The notes under the pieces were generated by a model. The model saw only the letters and a list, made by a program, of their open reading frames with translations, made no database searches and was not told where the DNA came from. A stretch of 6,500 bases of DNA from NCBI GenBank assembly GCA_007122555.1, contig SKTL01000350.1, positions 1 through 6,500 of the forward strand. Reading direction: 5' to 3'. This document shows, piece by piece, positions 5,853-6,500 of the stretch; the stretch's first letter is position 1, and each line of letters starts with the position of its first letter. This stretch comes from Thermomicrobiaceae bacterium. Its GTDB lineage: Bacteria > Chloroflexota > Chloroflexia > Thermomicrobiales > Thermomicrobiaceae. Both the position numbers and the translations under genes were made by a program.

Positions 5853-6500
5853 TTAGTCCGCGTGTCCGTCACTCTGCTCAACGAGCTGCCGAGCGATTTC
5901 CAGCGCGCGCTCCTTGTCATCGTGTCTGATCTCGCCGTCGATCACCATCTCTCGGAGCTGATCCTTGACGATTGCGATCCAGCGGCCCGGTTTCCGGTCG
6001 AACGCGGCCATCAGTTCGTTGCCATCGAGTGGACTCTGCAGCTGATCGAGCGCGGCTTCTTCGCGGATGCGTTCAATGTGCTCCCGCAGTCCCTGATTGC
6101 GCTCAGCGGCGTCTCGCTGGCGATGCGCCCTGGCGCTGGTCACGTCCGCGGCGGCGAGGTCGAGCAGGTCATCGAGTTCATCGCCGACTTCAACCATCAA
6201 TCGCCGGACTGCGCTGTCTGTCCAGGTCTCGTCATACCCGGCGGCGCGAAGATGCAGTTCCACGAGCCGGCTGACGCGCTTGATGAGGTTGCGCTCCTGG
6301 GTAAGACGCCGCATTGTGCGACGGGCCATATCCGCCCCGACACGCTCGTGCCCGAAGAAATGAACCTCGCCGTGCTCATCGATTGAACGCGTTCGCGGCT
6401 TTCCGGCGTCATGCAGCAACGCGGCCCACCGGACGGCGAGTCTCGGAGGCGTCTTGTCGAGCACCTGCATCGTATGCTCCCAGATGTCCTTGTGCCGGCC
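5853..6500 (-). CDS. CCA-adding/poly(A) polymerase-type tRNA nucleotidyltransferase, C-terminal HD part (5' end beyond the right edge)
   Basis: The minus-strand frame enters at the right edge and gives 215 residues ending at TAA 5855-5853. An internal ATG at 6470 is not the start: the frame continues upstream as RHKDIWEHTMQVLDKT, the typical opening of the HD domain in bacterial CCA-adding enzymes. In visible numbering, the HD metal site is made by H9, LLHDAGKP (28-35, H30-D31) and FFGHERVG (48-55), with a later helix DLLDLAAADVTSA (111-123). The C-terminal block LDGNELM (158-164) to PGRWIAIVKDQLREMVIDGE (171-190) matches the RNA-binding tail of the class II tRNA nucleotidyltransferase/poly(A) polymerase family. 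The N-terminal nucleotidyltransferase domain lies outside the window, so CCA addition, A-addition only or poly(A) synthesis cannot be told apart and no symbol is given. It is followed by the CPA2 antiporter gene. Confidence 0.88.
   Translation of the reverse strand, partial: GRHKDIWEHTMQVLDKTPPRLAVRWAALLHDAGKPRTRSIDEHGEVHFFGHERVGADMARRTMRRLTQERNLIKRVSRLVELHLRAAGYDETWTDSAVRRLMVEVGDELDDLLDLAAADVTSARAHRQRDAAERNQGLREHIERIREEAALDQLQSPLDGNELMAAFDRKPGRWIAIVKDQLREMVIDGEIRHDDKERALEIARQLVEQSDGHAD

Noticed and set aside
5829..6386. Plus-strand open frame of 185 codons opposite the nucleotidyltransferase gene
   Set aside because: The opposite strand carries an unmistakable HD-domain sequence; this frame shows no family motif and is the complement of GC-rich codons.
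1..6500. Mobile element, defence system, CRISPR or phage cargo
   Set aside because: No transposase, integrase, terminal inverted repeats, direct-repeat arrays, tRNA or toxin-antitoxin-like small genes were seen. Composition and codon use look uniform and the genes are ordinary chromosomal ones.

Overview
The window is 6.5 kb of ordinary, gene-dense bacterial chromosome with GC-rich third codon positions (about 60% GC by eye, not computed). It holds seven protein genes, two of them cut by the window edges. There is no rRNA, tRNA, CRISPR array or recognisable insertion sequence. The gene set (type I glutamine synthetase, EntS-like MFS exporter, EamA transporter, DinB-like protein, CPA2 antiporter, HD-domain tRNA nucleotidyltransferase) and the frequent GTG starts fit a GC-rich free-living bacterium. 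A Chloroflexota (Thermomicrobia-like) or actinobacterial host is my guess from the flavour of the proteins and is not demonstrated.

Layout. Positions 1-2954 carry three minus-strand genes. Read in their own direction they are an EamA/DMT transporter (2954-2055), an MFS_3-family exporter (1964-618) and the first 146 codons of glutamine synthetase glnA (438-1, running off the left edge). Each has its own upstream gap (86, 90 and 179 nt), so they may be separate transcription units. Positions 3071-4134 carry a two-gene plus-strand unit, a DinB-superfamily protein followed 17 nt later by a thioredoxin-fold protein with a CAGC active site. Positions 6500-4135 return to the minus strand with the C-terminal part of a CCA-adding/poly(A) polymerase-type nucleotidyltransferase (cut by the right edge), followed 26 nt later by a CPA2 cation:proton antiporter with a C-terminal NAD-binding RCK domain. 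The antiporter and thioredoxin genes meet tail to tail with no intervening base.

The most unusual element is not a gene. The 179-nt leader of glnA contains three GC-rich segments: 550-542, 497-489 and 482-475 in transcription order. The middle one can pair either with the first (9 bp) or with the last (8 bp), and a separate 9-bp hairpin (521-500) lies between the first two. Mutually exclusive pairing of this kind is the architecture of attenuators and riboswitch-like leaders, and glnA is a classic target of nitrogen regulation. No U-tract follows, so the mode of action is open. Secondary points are a possible 12-codon leader ORF overlapping the MFS start codon, and the pairing of a DinB-fold protein with a CxxC thioredoxin-fold protein.
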